64,000 nt of DNA. Source: Azorinus chamasolen (taxonomy: Eukaryota > Mollusca > Bivalvia > Cardiida > Solecurtidae). Of the stretch, positions 12,064 to 22,897 are shown one piece after another (position 1 is the stretch's first letter; each line of letters starts with the position of its first letter). Position numbers and translations under genes: made by a program. The notes under the pieces were generated by a model that ran no database searches, had not been told where the DNA came from, and was given only the letters and a program-made list of their open reading frames with translations. The DNA lies in NCBI GenBank assembly GCA_963576725.1, contig OY755236.1, forward strand, positions 66,141,379 to 66,205,378. Direction: 5' to 3'.

Positions 12064-12815
12064 AAATTATCCCTAAGTAGCACCCTGCTAAAGCAGCAAA
12101 CACGTAAACATCTAGAACAAACAGCAGGAAAATGACCTGTAAGTGTCACAGTCTGCTAAAGCAGGCATCATGTAAACATCTAGGACAGAGAGCATGAAAA
12201 TAATCCCAGTGTCACCCTGCTAAAGCAGACAACATGTAAACATCTAGGACAGACTGCAGGAAATTGATCCCTAAGTGTCACCCTTCTACAGCAGGAAACA
12301 CATAAACATCAAGGACAGACAGCAGGAAATTGATCCCTAAGAGTCATCCTGCTAAAGCAGGCAACACGTTAACATCTAGGACAGAACAGGAGGAAAATGA
12401 TCCCTAAGAGTCACCCTGCTAAAGCAGGCAACACGTTAACATCTAGGACAGAACAGGAGGAAAATGATCCCTTAGCAAGTGTCACCCTGCTAAAGCAGGC
12501 AACACGTTAACATCTAGGACAGAACAGGAGGAAAATGATCCCTTAGCAAGTGTCACCATGCTAAAGCAGGCAACACGTTAACATCTAGGACAGAACAGGA
12601 GGAAAATGATCCCTAAGTGTCACCATGCTAAAGCAGGCAACACCTAAACATCTAGGACAGAACAGCCTTTTTACAGGAGGAAAATTATCCCTAAGTGTCA
12701 CCCTGCTAAAGCAGGCAACACAGAAACATCTAGGGCAGACAGCAGGAAAATTACCCAAGTGTCACCATGCTAAACCAGGCAACATGTAAAAACATCTAGG
12801 ACAGAACAGGAGACT
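12064..12815. repeat. ~70-bp tandem repeat with a stem-loop per unit
   Basis: About eleven units of 63-76 bp, each with GTCACCCTGCTAAAGCAGGC, AACATCTAGGACAGA and GGAAAATGATCCCTAAG. CCTGC-TAAA-GCAGG in each unit can form a small hairpin. Units 12400-12600 are almost identical, so the array has been homogenised recently. It follows directly on the GACA minisatellite. Confidence 0.9.
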
Positions 12816-13234
12816 GATGAACATGACGACTGTGAAGTTATATGACTCTAGCTCTTACTGTTCAAGTTTTAGTATCAATAGCCACTAATTGTATTCCCAG
12901 AAGAAAAACACTCAGAGCACTTCAGCTATTTTCATCAAATGCTGAATAGATACCAAGCACCCAAGTGTCTGATCAAAAATAGGGAATTACTAAAGGTGGG
13001 AATGTGCACATTATCTCAGCCGTGACTTTGTAATTTTGAATGAGAAATAAATATGAGAAAATCATATCACAGCCCAAAATGATCCCTGGACTCAAATGAA
13101 ATGTGAATCAACTTAGATATCTCGTGTCAAAACTGGACGCTCACATTGTAACTCTGAACAGAAGAAATACTCACCTTTGAGAACTGAACAGTGGATTTTA
13201 TCTTCAACTTTCTTTGTTTTAAGAGTTTTAACAG
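12816..13234. other. No gene seen
   Basis: Unique-looking intronic sequence. Confidence 0.5.
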
Positions 13235-13393
13235 TTAACCCTTTACCTGATGAATATTCATGTAAGAAAAACTATAATTTCCTAAGCAAACGGAGCATAT
13301 CCTGATCAGAAGGCTTCTACAGGAGCCATCTGATCTGGATCTACTTTGTTTGCAAAGGTGTCAAAAATGCATTTATAAGGAGGAAAGTGTTAA
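13235..13393 (+). mobile_element. Family A TTAA MITE, internally deleted
   Basis: Both TTAA ends and the hairpin core are present, but the middle part between GTAAGAAA and the core is missing, leaving 159 bp instead of about 255. Confidence 0.85.
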
Positions 13394-13852
13394 CTGCAGA
13401 CACAGAAATTCTAATCTCAGATACTGTGTTCAGACCATCTTATTATTTCATAAACTTCAATTTTCCATTATTATGATAGTTTGATTGCCTAGTACTAAAT
13501 TATGTAATTTCTTCATGGAAATTTAACAGGATTATAATAAAGACTTCTCACATTGATGGGCAATTTAATTTGCTAACTTCATTTCCAAAGCAAGCAAAAT
13601 AATTTTGTCTCGAAAGAAAATATAAACTCAGTATTATTATACATGAAATACAAAGTATTTGTTAATTCAGTTTTTATGGAAGTATGGGATAAACCTTGAA
13701 TTTTAATGTGTGTAAGACTACTACAACATATTCAGTTCTAAAAACAAGCTATTTACATTCACATCTTTTTATGTATCTTTTCCTTATATCCATGTCTGGC
13801 ACCTGAACACAGACTGGGTCAAGATAAGGTGCTAAATAACTCTGCCAATGTT

Positions 13853-14089
13853 TTAACCCTGTTCCTTTCCTTGCCTCTTCGTGCATTTGCTTAACAGAAT
13901 AGACCCAGATCAGATGGCTCCTACAGGAGCCATCTGTACAGGGTCTGCTTTATTTGCTAACGAAATCATGTAGATACAATTCTACAGTTTCTGTCTTGCC
14001 CAAACATTCCTGAATTCATGAGTCATGAAAAAAAAATAAACCAACTAATATTCATAATGTCATTAAATATTCATGGAGTACAGGCTTAA
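13853..14089 (-). mobile_element. Family A TTAA MITE
   Basis: Reverse orientation, nearly full length, TTAA at both ends. Core reads GATGGCTCCTACAGGAGCCATC.. in abbreviated form; the GGGTTAA end has decayed to GGCTTAA. Confidence 0.85.
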
Positions 14090-14273
14090 ATATATTGTTC
14101 ATTAAATCTGTTTTTAGCTGCACCTTTGACATACTTATATGCATTCATGATTCATACAGAAATCTCAACCAAAAATTTAAGGGCCTTTTAAGGTCCCCAA
14201 ACCAATTTTTAAGGCCCCAATTTTTGGACAAAGTTACCTTTCAAAGCTGAAGTTTTGTTTTGTAGTCTATGCT

Positions 14274-14529
14274 TTAACTCCATCCCTGTTAAATTTCCAT
14301 GTAAGAAATAATGGGCATCATGAATATTTATTAGGCAAATTTTTATAATGGCATATGTATACAGGATGTTTTTGTATTGGAAGAAACTGTAAAGTCAAAA
14401 TCTATTATAATTTCATAAGGAAATATAGCAGACCCTGATCAGATGTTTCATATAGGAGCAGTCTGATCTGGGTCTACTCTATTTGCAAAGGTGTGAAAAA
14501 AAGGATTTTATTAAAGGAAAGGGTTGTAA
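14274..14529 (+). mobile_element. Family A TTAA MITE, diverged
   Basis: Forward orientation, TTAACTCC start, full length; the core hairpin carries several substitutions and the end reads GGGTTGTAA. Confidence 0.75.
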
Positions 14530-14629
14530 CTGTTTAATGTGACCTGCTATCCCAAAACAACACAGGTATCTAGTTTTCTTTTCTCCACATGAGAATTTGT
14601 CAACAATTTGACTGTCAGGGAATATTGCC

Positions 14630-14879
14630 TTAACCCGTCGCTTGCTATTCACGTCAATATACCTACCTGTGTATAGTGAAGACCCAGATGAGACAGCTCC
14701 TGCAGGAGCTGTCTCATCAGGGTCTGCACTATTTACAAGTTGATTGTGCAACCAGTGCACTCCACAGCAGTGATTGCACAGCGAAATACTTGTACACAGT
14801 GAAGATATATGTAATTATACAACAGGACATGGGTAAAGTAGGAGAAATGTATTTTAAAATTCAGCAAGAGAAGGGTTAA
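14630..14879 (-). mobile_element. Family B TTAA MITE, complete
   Basis: Ends TTAACCCTTCGCTTGC and AGAAGGGTTAA (family B ends differ from family A). Core: GAAGACCCAGATGAGACAGC, CTCCTGCAGGAG, and complement. A 67-codon ORF is shared with the copy at 48129-48379 but reflects MITE similarity, not protein conservation. Confidence 0.85.
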
Positions 14880-16227
14880 AGTTCCGAAATAATGCTCACT
14901 GGATTTTTAAGAATCTTGACTGACTTATAATTGTCTGTATTGTCCAGAGGAGACAGCGGTGATTTCAAGCCAGTGGCCATCTCCTGTTACACTTTCTGTA
15001 TTTGGGCATTCATTATCAGACATGTAAGGGTGTTTTTCATCTTTAGGTATTGGAACAAACAAAGCACCTACTGTGGGTTTTTTATGTAAATTTTGCTGCA
15101 CTTTGACGACGGAAACTTTTTTTGTGCGATTTCAACCATCTTACCCAGGTCTATTTCCTTACAACAGTACACACAAAATGCTTTAAATTTGCCTCCCTTT
15201 TTCAACTTCCTAAGCCAAATGTACTCGCAAAGCCATTTGGTTTTAGTTTAAAATATACGGTACATATCTACCTCATGGCATTTTGAGATTCAATCTACAT
15301 GTACTTTCAATGCATCAATTGTGCATTTGACTGTATTCAGCCTCCCCATGTGAATGCTACTCATTGATTGGATAATGTGTTACATGTTTATACTTGCCGT
15401 CACTTTTGGGTGAATACAAAAAGCTACTCGCTGATTGGATAATGTGTTACACATTTATACTTACATCAGTTTCAGGTGAATACAAAGGTTGGAGAACAAT
15501 GCCAAGTCTAAGGTTGATATTCTATGCTCACCTGCATCCAAGACCTTTAGTGATAGACATTTTTCTACATTTCTTTCTAATTTATAGCCTCATTTAACAA
15601 TTTAAGACCCGGTGATTAAATTTAAGACATTTTAGAGGCTTCTAAGGCCAATGCTGGATTTAGGGCCCACCCTCTGTATTTAAGGTCCTTTTAAAGTCGT
15701 GCGAATCATGCATTTATATTGTAATCTAAAACCTTTTCTGTGATCCAGAAACAGGTCTTATGTCCAATAAACTTGTTTGAGATTACAGATAGTGGAAGTC
15801 CAACACAATGTGGTAGTGTTGGATATGGTCAACGCACAGTCCTAGTTTGTCATCTGGAGTTACACAGATGGTCTTGGCATCCCACCTCCTTCTATGTTTG
15901 AACACACTCTGCATTGAGCCAGAGTTTTGCTCCAGATTGCATTGGGCTGCAAAATTTGGGGGGAAGTGCTGACCCAAAAGGCGTTCCAAGATCAGGACGG
16001 ACTATGCCTACAATAGTCTTATTAAAGCATTTTCTTTATTTTACAATCATTTTACAATTTCCAATGTATCTCTTAATCAAAATTACTGTAAAATATTGCT
16101 CTCTGTTTTATCTTCTATCCTGCTTAAACATGTTTAACACAGCCATTTTATGCTTGCCTAAAACCTCACTTGTAATCTCTTTATCTAAGTCTCTTCCTAA
16201 TGTTCCCTCTTTCTTTACACATGCAAC
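14880..16227. other. No gene seen; small duplication inside
   Basis: AT-rich intronic sequence. Apart from the short duplication at 15350-15485, nothing was recognised. CTTTTAAGGTCC-like motifs occur both at about 14180 and at 15685. Confidence 0.5.
15350..15485. repeat. Two-copy tandem duplication, 60-66 bp
   Basis: GCTACTCATTGATTGGATAA and GCTACTCGCTGATTGGATAA start matching stretches, each followed by TGTGTTACA and TTTATACTT. GTGAATRC marks the unit borders at 15350, 15410 and 15476. Confidence 0.75.
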
Positions 16228-16270
16228 TTAACCCTTTCCTCTGTGAATATTAATATTCATGTAAGAAATA
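16228..16270 (+). mobile_element. Family A MITE, 5' fragment
   Basis: TTAACCCTTTCC followed by the ATTCATGTAAGAAATAA block, then cut off by the start of an HTE (ACTAGAACTATCACTAAAGG). Confidence 0.75.
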
Positions 16271-16730
16271 ACTAGAACTATCACTAAAGGTGATGGAATA
16301 CCCCCGCTCAACGGCCTTGATCGCAAATCAAAATTATCCTTAATCAAAATTTTCTGATTTGAAAAGGGCCATAATTCTGTCAAAATGCTTGACAGAGTTA
16401 TGTAATCTTGCCTACAGATGAAGCTTGTGATGGTGAACAAGTGTTCCAAGTTTCAAAGCTTTATCTCAAAGGGTTATGAAAATAAGTGGACTTTAACAAA
16501 AACCTTAACCAACAATTCTAAGTTAAAAAGGGCAATAATTCTGTCAAAATGCTTGACAGAGTTATGTATTCTTGCCTACAGATGAAGCTTGTGATGGTGA
16601 ACAAGTGTGAAAGGTTTCAAAGCTTTATCTCAAGGGGTTATGTAGATAAGTGGACTTTATCAAAAACCCTAACCAAAATCAAAGGCCTGAATGGCCATAA
16701 TGGCGTTCAGGTTTGATATGGATGTTATGT

Positions 16731-16769
<39 letters not shown>

Positions 16770-16777
16770 GGGGGGGA
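16271..16777 (+). repeat. HTE fragment, GTGATGGAATACCCCC type, ending in GT repeats
   Basis: 5' hairpin TATCACTAAAGGTGATGGA then ATACCCCC; two ~164-bp units start AAGGGCCATAATTCTGTC (16363) and AAGGGCAATAATTCTGTC (16527). It breaks into a (GT)n run at 16727-16766 followed by 11 G. Confidence 0.75.
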
Positions 16778-16828
16778 TTGATGTACACGTTAATAACAAT
16801 AACGTCTTGGAATTGATAACAGTATTAA

Positions 16829-16955
16829 TAACAACATATTTTTGTGAAACACTATGCCCCTGATTGTGACAAATATAAATTTGACCCGTAATGTGACATT
16901 TAACTGTAATATAACCTTGATTTTAATAAGCCCCCCCCCCCCCCCCTCCCAAAAA

Positions 16956-16986
<31 letters not shown>

Positions 16987-17144
16987 AAATGTTCGCCTCT
17001 GTAAGTTGCATAGACATGCCAGGTTTGAAGTATGTATGTGCAATGGCCCCAACATTATTGCCAACATTAAAGTTTGAGCCAAGCCAAAGACATATGATGT
17101 GTTATCATAGGTCTTTGGCCAAGCCAACAAACCAACAAAGTCAG

Positions 17145-17181
<37 letters not shown>

Positions 17182-17213
17182 TTTTGATTCTTGATTGGGG
17201 ATATAAAAATATG
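16829..17213 (+). repeat. HTE (CACTATGCCCC type) with long poly(C)
   Basis: Start ACAACATATTTTTGTGAAAC then CACTATGCCCC, and end TTGGGGATATAAAAAT. It contains 16 C at 16931-16946, an AAAT microsatellite (16951-16988) and an uninterrupted 37-base C run at 17145-17181 where the 3' hairpin arm should be. Confidence 0.7.
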
Positions 17214-17227
17214 ACAGACTGAAACAA

Positions 17228-17358
17228 AAGGAGCCATCTCATGATCTGCTGTTTATATATTGACATGCTTCTAGTTTCTACTATGGCAAAAGAATATCTT
17301 AATTATATTCATGATGTCATTATTTCTTATATGAATATTCATGAAGTAAAGGGTCAAT
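17228..17358 (-). mobile_element. Family A MITE, half copy
   Basis: Reverse orientation: half of the core (GGAGCCATCT), the TTCTACTATGGCAAAA block, ATGAATATTCATGAAG and AAAGGGTCAA. The other half is missing. Confidence 0.7.
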
Positions 17359-18230
17359 TAATGCTTTAATGCTACATTTTTTGTTCAACTAATTCTTACA
17401 CATAACATTTATTTTTCCATGTTCAGCACTCGTTTATTTTGAACAAATGTAGTCTGCTTACAAATTTGAAGGTAGACTGTTTTTATTTTTAATTACTAAG
17501 TAGATCCATACATGTACATACACTTACGGTAGTTGTTTGCAACCTGATGAAACTCAAATTCAGAACTACAGTAAGAAGTAGAGTTGTAAGCTGGGAAAGA
17601 CATTTCAACAAATTGCTACCTACTTTCGCTTTTACACGACACAAACGTCTTGAGCAGACTCGGCGGTTACACGATACGTAGAAGAGACAGTTGTTATTGA
17701 CACTGGAATATAATTTGATTGAATATGTGTTGAAAACCTTCTATGGATAAAACTTACTTTGATAAGCCGATAGAACCCCGTGTTTTTACTTCTTGTAAGA
17801 CTTAGACTTGTGTTGAGGTTGGGTGCCATAGTCAAAACACGCTGTTCGATGCGTGATAAATGTGTATATGGGATTTCTTTGACCTTGTCCTTTATGAAAC
17901 TTCCTATTTCTAATTTTGAGTACGGGTCAAACGGAAATGACCGAATGCGATGCAAAAGGCAGTTTGATTGGCTGAAGATGTAGATCTATATGCTAATCAG
18001 TTACGAATGGGTATAAAAATGCAATCGGAAACCTCGGCTATATTCCTTCTGCTTTAGAATGCCAAGGTGTTGCGAAAAATACGACAAAAATATTCGTCCG
18101 CGTCTTCTTCTTCAGATTAAAGTACAGGGCCCACTCTGGAGCATCGACGTACTTGGAGTTTATTAAAATTCAAGACTTTTAAAAAGTTTATCTTTGTGTA
18201 GATTAGTAGTAATTATCTCACACAGCGAAT
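17359..18230. other. No gene assigned; promoter-like patch near 18000
   Basis: Higher CpG content than its surroundings between 17630 and 18130. ATGCTAATCAG (17990-18000) is followed about ten bases later by GGGTATAAAAATGC, an octamer-like plus TATA-like arrangement on the plus strand. No ORF follows that I can identify. Confidence 0.3.
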
Positions 18231-18523
18231 TATTTAAGAAATGAATGACGTGCTTCCGGTGTTCATGAGGTTATGCAACGCATAGCTTTACGAGCAAAGT
18301 TAGTGAAGCCCGAAGGGCTTCACGTGAATCTTTGCTCGTAAAGCTATGCGTTGCATAACCCATGAACACCGGGAGCACGTCATTTATTTCTTATATTTAT
18401 ATTCCATTGTATTTCTTATATTTAAGAAATGAATGACGTGCTTCCGGTGTTCATGAGGTTATGCAACTTTCTTTTTAGAATAAGGTTATATAAGGACGTT
18501 GCAGGGCGAATGTAAATATTATT
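18231..18523 (-). mobile_element. 293-bp fold-back element, copy 2 (inverted)
   Basis: Reverse complement of the copy at 9696-9988 over its whole length. The only difference I see is GTTGCATAAC here against GTTGCGTAAC there. The flanks are unrelated outside the 293 bp, which marks the element borders. Confidence 0.85.
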
Positions 18524-18654
18524 AAATACATGAAGAGTAAACAAATACATGAACATTTTACAACCAAACTAGTGCAGACTTGAAGAAAACTATTTTGTCC
18601 TGCGCATGTTCACTAGACAAGTGAACTCGTTGCCGTAAAGAGACCGACTAGTAT

Positions 18655-18917
18655 ATGGCGTTTGAACGCCATAAAAATCTAAAATAAAAGGGCCATAATT
18701 CTGTCAAAATGCTTGACAGAGTTATGTTCTCTTGCATACAGATGTAGCTTGTGATGGTAGGCAAGTGTGTAAAGTTTCAAAGTTTTATCTCAAAGGGTTA
18801 TGTAAAAAGTGGACTTAACCAGGTTGTGCCACGGACAGACAGACAGACAAACCGACCGACCGACCAACACACTGACTCCTATATACCCCCTCTCAAACCA
18901 TGTTTGCGGGGGTATAA
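18655..18917 (+). repeat. HTE 3' fragment (AATTCTGTC family)
   Basis: One unit with GGGCCATAATTCTGTCAAAA as at 16363, a GACA/GACC microsatellite, then a 3' hairpin at 18883-18915 (ATACCCCC ... GCGGGGGTAT) and AAATA. GGCGTTTGAACGCC at 18658 is a separate small palindrome. Confidence 0.75.
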
Positions 18918-18934
18918 ATAAGTCTTAATGACAT

Positions 18935-19024
18935 AATGAATATTAGTTAGATTGATCATTATACTGATCAGACAGCTCTGTTTGCAAAGGAATAGAAAGG
19001 CGTATTTATGGAGTAAAGGTTTAA
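18935..19024 (+). mobile_element. Family A MITE remnant
   Basis: ATGACATAATGAATATTAGT joined by deletion to the core half CTGTTTGCAAAGG and GTATTTATGGAGTAAAGG. Confidence 0.65.
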
Positions 19025-20394
19025 AATAAGTAAGTTTCATCTGCCTGTGCTGTGAACCATCCCTAAGTCTGGGAAGAAAGGATTGCTATTTATATTTTTC
19101 ATTTATCTCAGAAAATATCCATCATAATTACATCAATTGCATGCATATATGTAACCACTGTGGACTTAAAGAGGAAATTCAAAGTGTAATTTATGTTCTG
19201 AATATGTTTTCCTGCCCAATTTGTCATAATTAGTTGTTACATTAAATGTAGGAAAATTTGACAGGAACTAAGAAAAAATTATCTAAGTGCTACAGTAAAG
19301 TTCAATAGACATCACAGGCATTATCATATGCCCAGTGTTTTCTCTAGGCTGCGTTTCCTGCGTTATTGACACATGGAAAATGTACCTGATGCAACAAAAT
19401 TACCCTAATAAGTCTTATTTGATGCAATCATAGTGACAGCTATTTATTTTCAATTGTGTCCTTCCAATAGCCATGCGCCAAACTGCTCACACACACTTGC
19501 ATAGTCTTCATACACTTATAACATAATTATCTAGATGACCTAAATTCACTTTCTCATAAATGTACTTATTTTCAGATGCTTGCATTTTGTGAAATAAAAC
19601 CATCTGTCAGTTTAGGTAAAGCTTGTAGACATTTCAGAGTTAGTGTAGTTATCATATATTGCAAAAATCGAGCATATTCCAGCGAAAAGCAATGTCAGTT
19701 GATTTTGTATAGCTTGTAAAATTTCTTTGTACATTAAATATGGACTCACTAAATACATGACGGAGAGAAAACTGATGTAACGTCGGCATTTCAACAAATA
19801 GTGCATTTGAATTTTCTATGAAAACGTCCAAGGCCAAGTTGAATGACTTACAGAACAAAGGAAAGGGGTCAGTGTTACACAAAAAGGAGTTATCAGAAGA
19901 TGCAGCCCTACAACCTTGCTTTCAATGATGCCACTACAGTAGGCTTACATTGATTGTGATGTTTGGTATAATAAAATAATTTTCACATCCTAAAAAGGGC
20001 GACAGCACAAATTGTCAACCCTTGGTATAGTATTGTCCACCTCGGCTGTGATATTTATATATCAGCATTATGACAACACCTATATTGGTGTCTGAGTAAA
20101 AGTATGGTATTCTAGTCATCAGTATTCTAACCACAGTAATTTGACTGTAATAGTGAGCGACCCAGTCAGTAGGGTTTTACCCTACTGCAACACTATATAT
20201 GTTATATGGCGCAAAAGACAAGAAAAGTTGATGGACCAACATCTCCTTTATACTGAGATCAACTATGGGGTATCGATCCAGAAACTTACATGTAATGCCT
20301 GCTGAAGAATCAGATAAGCAGAAACTCCAGTATAAGTTATTAGTTGCAAAGGGTGAGTAGTGTTTCACCAGGTTTTACATCGCTTTAACCCTTT
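19025..20394. other. No gene seen
   Basis: Intronic sequence. CAGTGTTTTCTCTAGG at 19332 resembles a hAT left end but no matching right end was found. Confidence 0.45.
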
Positions 20395-20621
20395 CCCTGT
20401 TCTATATTTATTCCAAATTTCATTACCTACTGAATATTCATTAGCAAAATAGTTACAAAGAAATATGGAAAGTGGAACATTGTAGACATTTTAGAAAGCA
20501 AAGAAACAGATCTATCAAATTCTATTAGGAAACAGAGCAGACCCTGATCAGATGGCTTCTGATCTGGGTCTACTCTGTTTGCAAGTGCGTGAAAACACGT
20601 TTATATGAGGGAAAGGGTTAA
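20395..20621 (+). mobile_element. Family A MITE, subfamily 2
   Basis: Subfamily 2 has TTCTATATTTATTCCAAATT after the CCCTTTCCC start and GGAACATTGTAGACATTTTA in the middle instead of the usual block. Core and AAAGGGTTAA end are as in family A. The loop part of the core (GGCTCCTATAGGAGCC) is deleted. Confidence 0.85.
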
Positions 20622-20639
20622 CAGTACTTCAGCCATATC

Positions 20640-20876
20640 CCGATGTCAAGCTATTTATAGATGGAGGAAGACCCCAGAGGTTCTTCTGTGCATGGAACAC
20701 AACTTGCATTGTATCGTTTAAAGAAGAACATCTGGGTAGAACCACCAACCTACCGCAAGCCAGCTAGAAGGCTTCTTCACATGAAAAATCCAAATGCCCA
20801 GACTGGGATTCGAACCACGAGGGTGAGGGGCTAAGCGATTGTCAGGCGAAGACCATAACCACTTGGCTTGACTGTA
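20640..20876 (-). mobile_element. tRNA-derived SINE
   Basis: On the minus strand an A-box-like CAAGCCAAGTGGTTA is followed about 40 bp later by a good B box, GTGGTTCGAATCCCAG. Then comes a conserved-looking body: CTAGCTGGCTTGCGG, GGTTGGTGGTTCTACCCAG and CTGGGGTCTTCCTCC. This arrangement is that of molluscan SINEs with a shared central domain (RUDI or Meta-SINE type, from memory). The tRNA-like head is not a functional tRNA gene. Confidence 0.75.
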
Positions 20877-20879
20877 ATA

Positions 20880-21513
20880 GCAGGTTTGATCTCCAAGCTC
20901 CAAGTAAGACCTTGCCCATGACAGGATACCATTCAAAAGCTACAGCTACCATAAGGTCAAAAGTTGATGCTAAGGTTAAAGTTTCAGACAGAGAGACAAC
21001 CAGACAGTCAGACCAAACAAATATGTTACCAGGAGATTTTTTATCTTGGGAGGCATTAAAATGTACAAGCTCCAACTAAACCTTACATTTTAGTGTCTGA
21101 TACCACAGACAAGGGCTGCATTCCCAGTCATATTTCCCATTCACTATAAAATTTTCCATACTGAGTGTTAGTATTATATACATCCCTATGGGAGTCTTCA
21201 TAGACCAGGCTTCATTGATTTGTCACTGTAAAGCAACGCAATCAAATTAATGACAAAACAATATGTTTGTGAAATACTATGCCCCCAACAAATACTGGAC
21301 AGCACAAAATAATAGCCAGTTTGACCTTGACCTACAATTATTACCTTGACCGGGACTGAACACCACTCAAAATATGCCATGTATGAAGTTTGTATCGGTT
21401 AATGTTCAAAAGTCATGGCCAAGGTTGAAAGTTTCAGAAAAACAAATACATAGAACAAATAAAACTAGAACTATCACTGAAGGTGATTAATACCCCCATA
21501 ATAAACTTTTTAT
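20880..21513 (+). repeat. Patchwork of HTE fragments
   Basis: Includes a CAATATGTTTGTGAAATACT start with ATGCCCCC (21259) and an ACTAGAACTATCACTGAAGG start with ATACCCCC (21463). Bodies are short and 3' ends absent or degraded. Confidence 0.5.
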
Positions 21514-21697
21514 AACAAGAGGGCCAGAATGGCCCTGAAGCGCTCACCAGACAATCAGGAGAAGATTTTCGAAGTTTTCACTATATGTTTCTATTGAAAA
21601 CTAGCCCACCCTGGGGCAGGGCAGAGCAAATTTTGACCCAATGGGCACAATTTATATAACTTTTGTAGAGGACCTGAACATGATGCTATGTGCCAAA
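21514..21697 (+). repeat. HTE 165-bp family, 5' fragment
   Basis: ACAAGAGGGCCAGAATGGCC start, AGCGCTCACCAG, and one unit up to GATGCTATGTGCCAAATG, where similarity stops. Confidence 0.8.
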
Positions 21698-22714
21698 TGT
21701 TTCTATACAAAACCTAATGTGAAATTAATTCACATGAAAAATATAATGGGACTTAAACAAGTGCAAGAAGTTTGGATAGGGAAATATTGTAGACACGATA
21801 AAATTTCAAATATTTGGTTTCAAAAGGACCTAACACCTGTGGTTAACTTCTATCATTGGTGTAGTACATACAACTGGTTCATACTGCACAATTTGGTTAA
21901 GTCATTCAGGACATACACTGAACTTGGTCAATTATGTATGGAGAAAGACTTTCCTGTTGGCATTGAGGAGTTATTTAGTTCGCAATTAATGTCATAGTTA
22001 TACTCCCCCGCACATCATGAACAGGATATTAATAAGTCTGTCATACCCAAACCACCTCTAGATGTTTCATTAATCTATTGTAAATAATAGGCTGATTCTG
22101 CTGCCTTCTGCTTATTAACTGTTCATTAACGTTTTTCACTTGAAGTTACTATCTTTTTTTAATGTATGTTGTCTTTACCAATTCTTACGGTAGATTATCT
22201 ATTCCAGTGCTACCTCACAATGCTACCAGTCTCAAACAGTTATCATCCTGATGAGACACTGAGAAAATCTAGCATCAAAATCTCTTTTCAAATAGTTATT
22301 ATCACTGATTGGCTTGAAGCTCAAGATTTACAAAGCCTTATATGCCCTACTTGGTCACAGTTCATTGACAGGCCTACTGTACAGTGTTGTGATGAGTACA
22401 CTGAAATAAAATTCACTAGTCCCACCCGAATATGACCACTAAAAGAAGCATCATTCTGGATACATAAATCCAAGACATGAGAGTTATGTAGAAAGCTCCT
22501 ATAAGAGTTTATGTTTATGCCTTGCTTTTACAAAGTCCTATATCAATAACTTATATAATTGCATTTGTGAGATTTTACTGTACAACCTAATGTGGTGTAA
22601 TACAAAGTCAAGCCAACCACATCAAATTAGCCTATTGTTTACCTGGCTATAAAACTACAAACATGACACCATTTAAATAAAAAGTCCCTGTAGATCTGAA
22701 TGAAGTAAATGAGC
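21698..22714. other. No gene assigned; two ORFs of unknown status
   Basis: A 118-codon frame (21641-21997) and an 89-codon frame (22166-22435), both plus strand. The first starts inside the HTE fragment. Neither matches a family I know, and they lack clear splice sites. They could be decayed transposon sequence or chance. Confidence 0.3.
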
Positions 22715-22897
22715 GTTCAGTCATTTGAAAACAAGAGAACACCCAGATCAGAGGGCTTCTAGATGAGCTCTTTGATCAGCCTGCATTGTTTGTCATTCAA
22801 GATCCTCTCACAAATTATACCCCTTCCTACAGAATGGATTGTATCGTTAAACAGTGAGGGAACATTCCATTTGGAAAATTAAGCATTCAAAGGATAA
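22715..22897 (-). mobile_element. Family C MITE, partial
   Basis: Family C: TTAATCCTTTGAATG ... core CAGATCAGAGGGCTCC-type ... ATTGTTTGTCATTC ... GCATTCAAAGGGTTAA. Here the core and right half are kept, with a decayed AAAGGATAAA end. Confidence 0.65.

Noticed and set aside
11454..12149. 231-, 171- and 130-codon reverse-strand frames rich in Ser, Cys, Leu and Val
   Set aside because: They are three readings of the GACA/GATG minisatellite; periodic composition and overlap in all frames show they are not proteins.
14676..14879. 67-codon frame highly similar to one at 48129-48332
   Set aside because: Both lie in family B MITEs; the similarity is that of the DNA element, including its hairpin, not of a selected protein.
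14138..15720. Possible element bounded by CATGATTC and its complement with AAGGYCCTTTTAA-like motifs
   Set aside because: The end similarity is short and imperfect, no duplication is seen and MITEs inside explain most content.
9696..18523. A single large transposon with the 293-bp copies as termini
   Set aside because: No target duplication outside the pair, and the interior is a mixture of other repeats with no transposase; two separate insertions are simpler.
19332..19380. hAT-like left end CAGTGTTTTCTCTAGG
   Set aside because: No matching right end or target duplication found.
20806..20872. Possible tRNA gene (A and B box on the minus strand)
   Set aside because: No cloverleaf beyond the promoter boxes, and a SINE body follows.
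21641..21997. 118-codon forward frame with several Trp and Cys
   Set aside because: Starts in an HTE fragment and has no recognisable domain; left as unknown. A tblastn hit to a transposase or conserved protein would change this.
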